Under the pieces are notes generated by a model. That model had not been told where the DNA came from. It saw only the letters and a program-made list of their open reading frames with translations, and did no database searches. A DNA stretch of 30,835 bases from a virus: IMG/VR virus record IMGVR_UViG_3300036651_000069, positions 1-30,835 of that record. One strand, written 5' to 3'. Below, in pieces: positions 19,330 through 27,865 of this stretch; position 1 is the stretch's first letter, and each line of letters begins with the position of its first letter. The position numbers were made by a program, and so were the translations under genes.

Positions 19330-19727
19330 TAGTCAAACGCACCGTGAGTCACGGAAGGGGCCCAACCATTGTCAGAGGTCTCATCAGTGCCCGGATCTGC
19401 CCATTCACAGTCAATGCTGTAAATGGCGTTATTGAGCGCCTTGCGCTCATCCAGGTTCAGCACCGTGGTGTTTCCACCGGCGTAACCGTCGTGGTTGCAC
19501 ATGTAGTTGCACTGGTGCTCAACATCAGTATTGTCATGGCCGGGATCTGCACCGCGAGTAGTTCCCATAGCGCGAGACTTCTGCGCAGGGTTGTACATGA
19601 AGTGGGTCTCTGTCCACGTATTGCCGCTCTTAGGCAGCGTCATATGAGAGGTGCCGTTTGCAGCAGTGTGGTCTGGGGTCATATCGGCATTAGTGCCGAA
19701 GCGAGGTGTTCCTGGCGTACCAGCCAT
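19329..19727 (-). CDS. Hypothetical virion-region protein
   Basis: 132 residues, polar, with many Gly/Thr/Asn/His. It has a Cys pair in EHQCNYMCNHDGY and a third Cys near the C-terminus. No domain recognised. It lies between the basic peptide gene and 18943-19329 in the late operon. Confidence 0.55.
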   Translation of the reverse strand: MAGTPGTPRFGTNADMTPDHTAANGTSHMTLPKSGNTWTETHFMYNPAQKSRAMGTTRGADPGHDNTDVEHQCNYMCNHDGYAGGNTTVLNLDERKALNNAIYSIDCEWADPGTDETSDNGWAPSVTHGAFD

Positions 19728-19728
19728 T

Positions 19729-19977
19729 TTAGTATACTCCTGATCCCTGTGGGCCAGGTCCCTGGAAAGGAATCGACTGGCTACCCGGGTTTGGTCCTGG
19801 ACCCATTCGGGTCATGTCCTTGCCAGCAGTGGCTGGCTTCTTACCCCTGGTTGGTGGGCGTACAGAAGGCTTAGGTCCCGCCTTCTTGGCTGTTGCCTTC
19901 TTGATAGCAGGCACGGCCTTCCTGACCTGTGTGATCTGCTTGGCAGACTTGACTGCCTTCTTCTTAGGTGCTGCCAT
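19729..19977 (-). CDS. Basic Lys/Ala/Pro-rich protein
   Basis: 82 residues. The first 50 are histone-H1-like (KKKAVKSAK, KKATAKKAGPKP), and the rest is Gly/Pro-rich. It probably binds DNA or RNA, perhaps as a condensing or packaged virion protein; this is inferred from composition. It starts at ATG 19977, overlapping the previous stop (TAATG). Confidence 0.6.
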   Translation of the reverse strand: MAAPKKKAVKSAKQITQVRKAVPAIKKATAKKAGPKPSVRPPTRGKKPATAGKDMTRMGPGPNPGSQSIPFQGPGPQGSGVY

Positions 19978-20915
19978 TATGTTACTGCCTCAAAGTCTCC
20001 CCCAACACCAGAGTTGAGGATGTTGGTTCGATCTGTGGAAGTGATTGGCTGATTGTTCACGAATACCTGGGTGGCCGCTGCAATCTGATCCGTAGACTGA
20101 TATCGCTGTGCACTGAAAGTGCCACCATTGTTCAGGACCGTGAAGTAGCGGGTCAAGCGGTAGCGAGCCATGAGAGCATTCATTCCCATGGGTGCTTCCT
20201 CAATGTATGGAGGATTGTACCACTGCGGCTGATTGTCACTCACAGAAGTAGACGCTGTTACCAGCGGCCTTGGTCCCGAGAGCTCAATGAGCTTCAGCGT
20301 AGTAGTGTAGCCCACTGCTGTAGAGGGGTTGGACCACACAGCCATAGTCAAACCCTCACCGGCATTGAGCATTGTGCTCTGCACCAAGGTAGCCGTAGCG
20401 TCCAGGTTCTGCCAGGGACCCAATGAGTTGTTGGAGGCCCCGCAGACAAGGTTGAGGCTTGCTGCCTTCTTCATAGGAGAAGTGGGAATCAGCAGGGCTA
20501 GATCCTGGTTCACCCCGTAGCCATTATGTTCTAGCATGGCAGTGAGATTAGCGCCATCGAGAACGATGGCGATCGCCATCGCATTCGTTGAGGGGATGTC
20601 CTTATCTCCGATACCCAGAGTTGGCGCAGGTACGAAGGTAAAGACGGCGGAGGTTCCGCTGTCGCTGGCATTCCATGTGTGGTACCAGCTTGTAAGGCTG
20701 GAGGAATCTACAGCACGGATGCTTTGCATAGGGAACCATGGGTTCGGTGCTGCGGTGAACTCAGTAGCCCAACCGGGCTGATGGGTGATGATCTCGTTGT
20801 CGATAAAGAGAAAGACCACAATCAAGTCCCCCACAGCAGGACTGCCACCGAAAGGTACAGTGATAGAGGTTGCCGCTGGGGCTGTCGCAGTTGCGGAGAA
20901 CTTAATCGTAGACAT
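19977..20915 (-). CDS. Structural (decoration-like) protein
   Basis: 312 residues, beta-rich and low in charged residues, starting TIKFSATATAPAATSITVPF. The gene follows the major capsid gene by 7 nt and is likely a head decoration or minor capsid protein. The C-terminal 70 residues change to a helical, polar segment (MNALMARYRLTRYFTVLNNGG). No enzyme motif. Confidence 0.65.
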   Translation of the reverse strand: MSTIKFSATATAPAATSITVPFGGSPAVGDLIVVFLFIDNEIITHQPGWATEFTAAPNPWFPMQSIRAVDSSSLTSWYHTWNASDSGTSAVFTFVPAPTLGIGDKDIPSTNAMAIAIVLDGANLTAMLEHNGYGVNQDLALLIPTSPMKKAASLNLVCGASNNSLGPWQNLDATATLVQSTMLNAGEGLTMAVWSNPSTAVGYTTTLKLIELSGPRPLVTASTSVSDNQPQWYNPPYIEEAPMGMNALMARYRLTRYFTVLNNGGTFSAQRYQSTDQIAAATQVFVNNQPITSTDRTNILNSGVGGDFEAVT

Positions 20916-20922
20916 GACTACC

Positions 20923-21873
20923 TTACGTAGTGTGGATAGAGCTGGTTGTGCGAACCTGGTATAGGGCCGCCTGACGGTAGATGCTCCAACCGGCTACGCC
21001 GTACCAACCGATCGGACGTGCACGCATCAGCTTGTCAACCACAGGGCCGATCACCACGTGGAACTCCTCGGAGCACGCCTCAGCAAGCGCCTGCTGTCCT
21101 GCGAACAGGGTGTAGAAGACACGAGTAGAAGCAGAACCAGTGGTGTCGTTGAAGGCACGCGGAGTCTCTACGAAGTAGGCACCCTCGTACTCACCGATCT
21201 CACCAGCCCACACGGAACCAGGCGCGGAGTAAACGTGCGGTGCACGCCAACCAGCGATAGTTCCGGACTCGGAGCGTAGGTCGTAGGAGACCTCTGGGTG
21301 AATCGCGGCCCAGTAAAGGCTACCCTTGCGAGGCATCGCCTTACCGGTACGAAGCTTAGTCACAGCGGCGCGAACGTCGCGGGACTGCATGATGTCAGTC
21401 GAGGTGATAGAGCCGTTGGCTCCGGCAGTGAGAACCATGGTTCCACCCTGCTCACGAATGACATTGGTTCCACCGATCAGCACATTCAGCACCACTGCGT
21501 CAATGGAGTCAACCATGTTGAACGCAACGATGTTGGCAATAGCCGGATCGATGTCAGAGAAGCTGAACAGGTTCAGCAGACGGGTACGAAGCACGGCGTT
21601 ACCGTACTCAGCAAGGGTCACAGAGACAGTGGTTGGGTTACCGATCGCAACAGCGTCCGGATCCACAGACTCAGTCAGAGTGCTGGTAGCTGTCGCTAGG
21701 TCGTTGTACAGACTGAAGACAACGGAAGAACCCGGCTTGTCCTGCTGAGCAGGACGCTTGTCAGCAATCTCACGGTGGAGAGGCTGAGCACGTAGCTGGA
21801 ATTCAACCAGTCGGTCATATGCAGTCTGGACAAGCGCAGCCACCGCACTGGTGGATGTATACGCATTAGCCAT
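20923..21873 (-). CDS. Major capsid protein
   Basis: 316 residues. The N-terminal helix (AVAALVQTAYDRLVEFQLR), the FSLYNDLATATSTLTESVDPD region and the PTTVSVTLAEYGNAV strand match capsid proteins of the N4-gp56-like group of the HK97 fold. There is no obvious protease-cleaved delta domain. It follows the scaffold-like gene by 15 nt, the usual scaffold-capsid order, with AAAAGGA as ribosome-binding site. Confidence 0.82.
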   Translation of the reverse strand: MANAYTSTSAVAALVQTAYDRLVEFQLRAQPLHREIADKRPAQQDKPGSSVVFSLYNDLATATSTLTESVDPDAVAIGNPTTVSVTLAEYGNAVLRTRLLNLFSFSDIDPAIANIVAFNMVDSIDAVVLNVLIGGTNVIREQGGTMVLTAGANGSITSTDIMQSRDVRAAVTKLRTGKAMPRKGSLYWAAIHPEVSYDLRSESGTIAGWRAPHVYSAPGSVWAGEIGEYEGAYFVETPRAFNDTTGSASTRVFYTLFAGQQALAEACSEEFHVVIGPVVDKLMRARPIGWYGVAGWSIYRQAALYQVRTTSSIHTT

Positions 21874-21888
21874 TTTGGCTTAGTCCTT

Positions 21889-22380
21889 TTACATAGAGGA
21901 GATGTTCACCCCACGAGCCTGAAGCAATGCCATCAGCTCAGCTGTAGCACGCTCGCCGTCGTAAGGTCCTTCCATCTTGACTTGGTCCATTTCGGACTTG
22001 AAGTCCTGAACAACGCGTGTGTCATAGGCTTCCATGTCACGCATGGTCTCATAGCCTCGACGCTCCGCGTCAGAAAGTGTGGTCTCCTGGGTCTGAGGAA
22101 TGACTACAGGTTGCGCAGACCCGAAGATATCCTTGTTCTCATTGAACCACTTGTCCACGGACTCATCGTCCGTACCTAGATCTGCTGGGTAGAACTTGGC
22201 TACCTTGGCGTCTAGGCCACGACTGGTAAGAGCCTGGCCGATCACTGCGCCGCGATTCTGTGTCTGGAACTGCTCCATCTGATCCTGATACTGCTTGATC
22301 ATCTTAGCCTGTTCCTTCAACTGCTTGCGCATGTTCTTCATGCCCTCAGACTCGGTAGAGTCATCCCACTCGTTTGTCAT
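21889..22380 (-). CDS. Scaffolding-like protein
   Basis: 163 residues, acidic, Gln/Met/Lys-rich, with an N-terminal coiled coil (MRKQLKEQAKMIKQYQDQ, about 17-40) and a helical C-terminus. Composition, size and position immediately before the capsid gene fit a capsid scaffold. No protease motif is seen. Confidence 0.72.
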   Translation of the reverse strand: MTNEWDDSTESEGMKNMRKQLKEQAKMIKQYQDQMEQFQTQNRGAVIGQALTSRGLDAKVAKFYPADLGTDDESVDKWFNENKDIFGSAQPVVIPQTQETTLSDAERRGYETMRDMEAYDTRVVQDFKSEMDQVKMEGPYDGERATAELMALLQARGVNISSM

Positions 22381-22491
22381 TCCGTGCTACTCCCATTTTA
22401 AGCCGCGCCACGCCGGGGTTGCGTGCCGGATACTTTGATTGATGTCCCAGACTATATACACGAACACGTTGCTGAGTTAGACGTATCGGTG

Positions 22492-22563
22492 TGGACCAAC
22501 GGGGAATCGAACCCCGACCCTCCGGGTGCAAGCCGGATGTGCTTCCGTTATCACTAAAGGCCC
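22492..22563 (-). tRNA. tRNA-Ala(TGC) in the late operon
   Basis: Read on the minus strand. The T-arm is CGGGG-TTCGATT-CCCCG, the anticodon stem TCCGG/CCGGA carries CTTGCAC, and the D-stem is GTG/CAC. The acceptor GGGCCTT/TTGGTCC has G3-U70, the classic alanine identity pair, with discriminator A; pairs 6 and 7 are T-T mismatches. It is the only tRNA outside the array, and the only alanine tRNA in the window. Confidence 0.8.
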
Positions 22564-22634
22564 TTGGTTGTGGCTCCCGCTTCGCCTGAGCGGATACTTG
22601 GCCGCAGGAAACTAACCTTGCGGTACCACACTTG

Positions 22635-22709
22635 TTACTTCTTAGGACAGCACGGGCATGTCCCGCAGTGCCTGTACGAACCACAATCACAAATTGGTCT
22701 TGGTATCAT
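22635..22709 (-). CDS. Cysteine-rich microprotein H
   Basis: 24 residues from ATG 22709, with AAGGAAG overlapping the stop of the LysM gene 9 nt upstream. It has six Cys and one His: C7-x-C9-x4-H14-C15-x2-C18-x-C20-C21. It shares the C-x-C and H-C elements of the rightward family but in shorter form. It lies 71 nt upstream of tRNA-Ala on the same strand, so here too a Cys-rich peptide neighbours a tRNA gene. Confidence 0.62.
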   Translation of the reverse strand: MIPRPICDCGSYRHCGTCPCCPKK

Positions 22710-22718
22710 TTAACTTCC

Positions 22719-23804
22719 TTAGAATCCCGGTGCGCCAGCAGTCTGCTGCTGGAAGGACTGCTTCTGTACCCCAGACTGACCAGAGAAGGCAGCAGTCTCC
22801 TGCTGACCAAGACGCTCAGTGGCAAGCTGTGCAGCGCCCGACTGTCCTAGATACTGCTGTTCAAGTGTCTGCTGAGAAACAGGCGTCTGACTCTTGTAGA
22901 TATCAGACAGCTTATCTGCCGTAGGCAGGATATCCGCGATGCGCTGGTAGGCGCTCTGCGCCTGCTGGTATGTAACACCCATCTGAGCATACTTGAGAGA
23001 GTCAGCAGCCGAGACGTTGAGGTTGTTCTGTAGAGCAGATCCACCGATCTGCGCCTGGTTCAGCTTCAGCTGAAGTGCTGGAGTTGGGTTCTGATCATTC
23101 AGGAAATAGGCTGCTAGGTCGCCAGTGCCGATTCCCAACTGGTTGAAATACTGAGTCACAGGGGGTGCTGCTTGGGTGGTGGCCTGGACTGCCATGTTCA
23201 CACGCTCTTGCAGCTCCGTAGGAGAAACATCCTTGCCGATCCATTCAGAGAAGTTCGACTGGCTGTCAAAGTGGTCGGATAGACCATTCTGCCTGAGGAG
23301 CTGCTTGTACGATGCTTCTGTGGACAGATACTCGGCTGGAGTCAGCACCTGTAGACCATTCTTGGTACGCTGCTCATTACCCGCGAATCGAGTCTTGTAC
23401 TCTGGTGTCTGCTGAAGCAACATCGTGATAGTGTCGCTGCCGTAACCGTTCTGGAGGTAGCTGAGAATCTTCGGGGCCAAAGAGCCAAGACCATAAGAGT
23501 TGAACAGTGTGGTCAACGCAGCGTATGCGTCGCGTTCCTGACCTGGAACTCCCTGAAGTTCCTGCTCCAAAGGAGAGAGATTGCTAGGAGGTGCGCCACC
23601 ACCAGGCGCCCTGGGTGTATAACTCAGGTGGCCGTTGGATAGAACCATGCCCGCCGTCAGCGGGACCATTCTACCATTGTGTTCAATCCTAGGATTGGCA
23701 CGCAGCAAATTAGCTACGGGGATACCAAGCTTGGCAGAGATTACATTGACCGTGTCACCATGACGAATGGTGTACATTGAAAAATTGGGAGCGGCGGGTG
23801 CCAT
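22719..23804 (-). CDS. LysM-containing virion protein
   Basis: 361 residues. The N-terminus (about 9-57) is a LysM module (YTIRHGDTVNVISAKLGIPVA, then LLRANPRI), which binds the peptidoglycan glycan backbone. The remaining 300 residues are helical and Gln-rich, with LAPKILSYLQNGYGSDTITM and a TPAEYLSTEASYKQLLRQNGL region, and a polar C-terminus. It probably belongs to the virion cell-wall penetration apparatus with the next two upstream genes. Confidence 0.75.
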   Translation of the reverse strand: MAPAAPNFSMYTIRHGDTVNVISAKLGIPVANLLRANPRIEHNGRMVPLTAGMVLSNGHLSYTPRAPGGGAPPSNLSPLEQELQGVPGQERDAYAALTTLFNSYGLGSLAPKILSYLQNGYGSDTITMLLQQTPEYKTRFAGNEQRTKNGLQVLTPAEYLSTEASYKQLLRQNGLSDHFDSQSNFSEWIGKDVSPTELQERVNMAVQATTQAAPPVTQYFNQLGIGTGDLAAYFLNDQNPTPALQLKLNQAQIGGSALQNNLNVSAADSLKYAQMGVTYQQAQSAYQRIADILPTADKLSDIYKSQTPVSQQTLEQQYLGQSGAAQLATERLGQQETAAFSGQSGVQKQSFQQQTAGAPGF

Positions 23805-23812
23805 ACGATCTC

Positions 23813-25120
23813 CTAATACTGAAATCCGAGGTTCACCAAAACCTGGTGGGCGTTAGCCATGAAAGCATCCTGTGCATTGTCAGTAGACACCCATCGAGGG
23901 TCCTGCCGTACCTGCTTCTCAAAGTCATACATGGGCATCGCCGTAGGCGCCCCATTCTGTGTGTACTGGAGAGCAGACTTGATCAATGGTGTCTGAATAT
24001 TGACAGATCCTGGGCCCTGTTCAAGCAGCTGCTGTGCACGCTGCATATACGGAGAAGCAATATCAGAGAGGTTCATTCCGCTGTTGATTTGGCTGGAGTA
24101 GGCAGGGTACATTGAGGCGGCCTGCGTGCGCAACTGAGCATTGACTCCCTGAACAGACTGCTTGCCGCCTACGATCTGCTGAATCTGATTATCCAGCTGG
24201 CCCTCCGGCATAAAGACACCGAGCTCCATCATAGACTGTCGAATCTGATCCTCGTAGGATCCGGCCTGTCCACCAAAGTGGTTGCCCGAAGCGGGCTTCA
24301 GGAATGCAGCCATCTTCTGATCGAGCACCGCAGTGTTCTGATCATACCCATTGGTGATAGCATCCACAGCAATCTGCTGTGCCTGCTGAGGAGTCAATGT
24401 GACACCCAGCTGTGCGGCGGTAGCCGTCATCTGCGCTTGCAGATTATTGATGTTCTGGTTCCATGTAGCAGGATCAGCCTTCATAGTAGCGAAAGCCTGA
24501 CGGGCTGTAGAGCTAGTAGAGGACCACCAGTGGCTATTCTGAATAGCCGCGATGAACTTGTCCGTGGACCAAGTCCCGGACACTGCCTGGTTGTAGATGT
24601 TTTGCAGTTCGGGGACTGTGGTGATCAGTGCTGCCACTGTGGGATACTCAGACCGAAGCTGATCGATTGATAGTACCGGTGTGGTTTGCTGGATGTATCC
24701 CGCTACATTGCTATTGCTCAGGCTGATGCCTGAGTTGTCTGTGGTTGGTCGATCCCATTGGGGGAGACCAGCTGAATCAAGAATCGTCCTGGCGTAGCCT
24801 GCTGCACCGTTGGTGTCACCATTGTAGGCACTCAGTGCCAGATACAGATTTCCCTTACTCTGCTGAAGCAGGGCTCGCATGTAGTTGACGTAGGTGCTCA
24901 GCTCGGCATCAAGGTTAGTCTGATCACCGCTGCCGTTAGCATATTCCTTCCATGTGGAAGGTAGGAACTGGACGATACCCTTCTCGCCATACTGGCCCAC
25001 AGAGTTGTTGTCAAAGCTACTCTCGTGGTCAATCTGAGCTGCCACTACAGCAACGGGAATCCCCAGTGCCTGGGCGGCCTTTGCCACCCATCCCTGATAC
25101 TGCGGAGGAACGTTAACCAT
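23813..25120 (-). CDS. Virion lytic transglycosylase (SLT) with shared C-terminal domain
   Basis: 435 residues from ATG 25120 (TAATG overlap). The SLT domain has catalytic Glu33 in QIDHESSFD, then GIVQFLPSTWKEYA and LALSAYNGD, the three hallmarks of soluble lytic transglycosylases. From about residue 160 to the end is a helical domain that also forms the C-terminal part of the NlpC/P60 gene (both contain GTWSTDKF, LPLYDFEKQ or MPMYDFEKQ, and a W-W pair). It likely opens host peptidoglycan during DNA entry. Confidence 0.85.
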   Translation of the reverse strand: MVNVPPQYQGWVAKAAQALGIPVAVVAAQIDHESSFDNNSVGQYGEKGIVQFLPSTWKEYANGSGDQTNLDAELSTYVNYMRALLQQSKGNLYLALSAYNGDTNGAAGYARTILDSAGLPQWDRPTTDNSGISLSNSNVAGYIQQTTPVLSIDQLRSEYPTVAALITTVPELQNIYNQAVSGTWSTDKFIAAIQNSHWWSSTSSTARQAFATMKADPATWNQNINNLQAQMTATAAQLGVTLTPQQAQQIAVDAITNGYDQNTAVLDQKMAAFLKPASGNHFGGQAGSYEDQIRQSMMELGVFMPEGQLDNQIQQIVGGKQSVQGVNAQLRTQAASMYPAYSSQINSGMNLSDIASPYMQRAQQLLEQGPGSVNIQTPLIKSALQYTQNGAPTAMPMYDFEKQVRQDPRWVSTDNAQDAFMANAHQVLVNLGFQY

Positions 25121-26682
25121 TATGCCGCCTGGAAGCTGGTATCGGGGGCTAGAGAGCTAGCGGACGGGGCCTGCGTAGGAGGAGCCTGCTGCTGTCCCTG
25201 AAGCGTTGGGAAGTTGGTGTTGCCACTCAGACCACCGAAGTTGGCTCGCGTGTTGTCTGTGACGCTGCTAGGGCTTGTCTGTGGTGCAGCTCCGAGAGAC
25301 TGAGATGTGAGCCCCATGTCGGAAAGAACTCGACTAGCTGTGCTAGTCACTGCCTCACGGGCGTTGTTGGTACCGAGCCACTTCGCATTGCTGCGAAGCT
25401 GCTTCTCAAAATCATAGAGAGGAAGCTGTGATGGGATTGCGTCCTGGCCCTGTGGTGTAGTGTTCTGTAGAGCACCACGAAGAGTGGAGTCGAACAGGTC
25501 GATCTTATTCGGATCGACCTCCCACAGCTTTGCCTGAGCTGCAAGATAGGGGGCAGCAATCTGTCCGACTGTTGTACCCTCATTGATCAGCTTTGCGTAA
25601 GCTGGGAACGTCTGCTCTGCCACTGTCTGAATGTGCGCTCGGCGGGCTTGTAGAGAATCGGTACCGGCAACAATGCCGGAGACAGCACGCTCAACGTAGT
25701 CGTCTGAAAGAGGCACACCCATCTCACGGGCATACTCGCGAACACCAAGCTCTACCTGCCCTGCGTAGCCACTGAAGTGTCCCTGCTGGGATAGCTCAAG
25801 ATACTTGGACAGATATCCATTGATCTGAGCATTGTTCATATTGGTGACTAGGGCAAGATCTGCCAGGGAAGACATACCAGTAGCAGAGAGATGCACTCCG
25901 AGCTTGGAAGCTAGATCAGTCAGCTCTGTAGTCTTGTTCTGAATGTCCTGCTGATACTGCGCCGGATCGGAGTACTTCTCCTGAAGCATCTTGCGTGCAC
26001 TATTGCTATTAGTCTTCCACCAGTCAGTGTTCTGTAGTGCAGCCTGAAACTTGTCAGTAGACCAAGTTCCTGCGACAGCCTGACTGTAGATATTGGCCAG
26101 CTCTGGGTCAGACTCCATGAAGGAGGCTGCAAGACCATAGTTCTCGTTCAACTGGCTAGAGTTCGGAGACTGAAGACCAAGTGATCCGAATAGATCATAG
26201 GAAGGCCTGGCGCTCGGAAGGAGCGCGCTGTAGTTGGCTCCACTAACTCCAGTTAGCCCTGACGCTCCAGCATGGAGCAAGCCACCATCGCTGATGTTGG
26301 TGTTGACAATTCCAGCGGCTCGTCCTACGCCAGTGATTCGGGCCTCTGTAGAGACTGGTACCACATGAATAGCCGTACCTGTGTGGTCAGCAACCAGAAC
26401 CATTCCATTACCCGCGTACATACCAACGTGGTCACTCTGACCATTATTGTCAGAGTCGAAGAAGACCATGTCCCCAACCTGTGCTTGCGCGATAGGAATC
26501 GAGCGCGTTGCTGCAAGCTGAGCGTTGGATGTGCGGGGAATACTGATGCCGAAGTGCTGCATCCCGTACCACATAAGACCAGAGCAGTCAAAGCCGCCAG
26601 GGCCCTGCCCACCCCACACATAGGGCTGACCGGCAAACTGCATAAGATAGTTGAGGATGTCCTGTCCACTGACAGTTGCCAT
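25120..26682 (-). CDS. Virion NlpC/P60 peptidase with shared C-terminal domain
   Basis: 520 residues from ATG 26682, chosen because GAGGAG lies about 9 nt upstream and the domain starts at once. An in-frame extension to 27009 overlaps the preceding gene. NlpC/P60 features are YVWGGQGPGGFDCSGL (Cys33), SDHVGMY (His85) and ADHTG. It cleaves peptide cross-links in peptidoglycan. The C-terminal 300 residues are paralogous to those of the SLT protein. The C-terminal tail is Gln/Pro-rich. Together the two enzymes would cut both glycan and peptide parts of the wall. Confidence 0.85.
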   Translation of the reverse strand: MATVSGQDILNYLMQFAGQPYVWGGQGPGGFDCSGLMWYGMQHFGISIPRTSNAQLAATRSIPIAQAQVGDMVFFDSDNNGQSDHVGMYAGNGMVLVADHTGTAIHVVPVSTEARITGVGRAAGIVNTNISDGGLLHAGASGLTGVSGANYSALLPSARPSYDLFGSLGLQSPNSSQLNENYGLAASFMESDPELANIYSQAVAGTWSTDKFQAALQNTDWWKTNSNSARKMLQEKYSDPAQYQQDIQNKTTELTDLASKLGVHLSATGMSSLADLALVTNMNNAQINGYLSKYLELSQQGHFSGYAGQVELGVREYAREMGVPLSDDYVERAVSGIVAGTDSLQARRAHIQTVAEQTFPAYAKLINEGTTVGQIAAPYLAAQAKLWEVDPNKIDLFDSTLRGALQNTTPQGQDAIPSQLPLYDFEKQLRSNAKWLGTNNAREAVTSTASRVLSDMGLTSQSLGAAPQTSPSSVTDNTRANFGGLSGNTNFPTLQGQQQAPPTQAPSASSLAPDTSFQAA

Positions 26683-26791
26683 ATGCTTGGACTCCTCAGT
26701 CTTCTTTGGTGTAAGATCAGGTACCGGTGCAGGTTCGGTGGATGGGTGGGGCTGGACCGGTACCCGAACAGTCTTCTGTGCTTCAACCCGA

Positions 26792-26807
26792 ATAGCCGAA
26801 GGGCTAT
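26792..26807 (-). other. Hairpin spanning the stop codon of gene 26804-27865
   Basis: On the minus strand ATAGCC-CTTC-GGCTAT, with the TAG stop inside the first arm. No T-run follows, so it is not a standard terminator. Confidence 0.4.
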
Positions 26808-27865
26808 GGGATGGTGACGGTCGGTCCGGAAGCTTCCATTCCGGAAGCGGGACCCTGAAGGGCCTTGATGAAAGCGTTGAAATAGGTTGTAGCTGCCTGG
26901 TAGGCCCCCTCTTCGGGAGAGGCGAGAGCCTGCTGACCGGCCATGAACTGGACACCACGAGTACCGATGCCGCGCTGAGAGACAGTGTTCGTCTGAGTAG
27001 ACGTCCCACCTGTAATTCCAGACTGGCTAACCGGCAAACCTGTACTAGGATCGGTGGCCCCAGTGTTGGGACCCTTAGTGGTAGTCGTATCCTTGCCGGT
27101 TAGCTCCTGACTCTGATAGTTGTACAAAGTGCTCATGAAAGCATTGTACTCACTAGAGGTAGGGTTTCGGCCCATCAGACGGAAATACGAGTCTGCAAGC
27201 GTGCCCATAGCAGTAGCTGGATCAACATACGACTTGTATACCGTTTCGCTCTGTGAAGTAGAGTCAACGGAGTTATTGAGATTACCGGTGCCATTTACGC
27301 CACCGTCTTGTGTGCTAAGTGTTGGGTTGAGTGCAGACCAACCTTGCTTGGCTGCCTTGGACAGCAAGTCATCAGCGGATACCGCTGATGTTCCCAGCGT
27401 CTTGTTCTGGATAGCAGTTTCCTGAACCACCATAGCCCAAGCCGCTGCAACCTCATTAGCTGATGGAGACTTCTTAGAGGAAATCAAACCAGCCTGGTAC
27501 ATCTCATTGATGTACTGCTGTCGAACGTTGGCCTTGCCGTACCAGTCCTGGATGGACTTAATCTGATCCATGACAGTGTTAGCTGTCTGAGAATCGTTTG
27601 GATGAAGGAACTGACGCTGTGCTTCACCGGAAGCGGTGATATTTGGGTTAACCTGGTCATCAGCCTTAACCTGCTGGTTAAGGACAATGTTTACAGCCCT
27701 ACCGTTTACAACCACCTGGAAGTAGTAGGACCCAGAGTTGGTTGTTCCGGCCCCCACATCCTGCTGGAGACCAGCAGGAAGGGGTGTTGTGGGAGACGGT
27801 GCCGGAGCTTGAGGGTTGCCAGGATCACCAGGAGAGGGCGCCGGAGGCAAAGTTGGTGTGCTCAC
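26804..27865 (-). CDS. Virion-associated helical protein
   Basis: About 353 residues from GTG 27865, which overlaps the upstream TGA and has AAGGA 6 nt before it; ATG 27880 is also possible. The N-terminus is Pro-rich (TLPPAPSPGDPGNPQ). The middle contains a beta segment (YYFQVVVNGRAVNIVLNQQV) and helices (ATAMGTLADSYFRLMGRNPTS), and the C-terminal third is Thr/Gly-rich. No enzyme motif. It lies between the giant upstream virion gene and the NlpC/P60 gene, so it is probably an internal or tail-tip protein. Confidence 0.65.
   Translation of the reverse strand: MSTPTLPPAPSPGDPGNPQAPAPSPTTPLPAGLQQDVGAGTTNSGSYYFQVVVNGRAVNIVLNQQVKADDQVNPNITASGEAQRQFLHPNDSQTANTVMDQIKSIQDWYGKANVRQQYINEMYQAGLISSKKSPSANEVAAAWAMVVQETAIQNKTLGTSAVSADDLLSKAAKQGWSALNPTLSTQDGGVNGTGNLNNSVDSTSQSETVYKSYVDPATAMGTLADSYFRLMGRNPTSSEYNAFMSTLYNYQSQELTGKDTTTTKGPNTGATDPSTGLPVSQSGITGGTSTQTNTVSQRGIGTRGVQFMAGQQALASPEEGAYQAATTYFNAFIKALQGPASGMEASGPTVTIP

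Noticed and set aside
22361-22690. Minus-strand open frame of 109 codons in the tRNA-Ala region
   Set aside because: It reads through tRNA-Ala and microprotein H in another frame, is Arg/Ser-rich, and has no ribosome-binding site.
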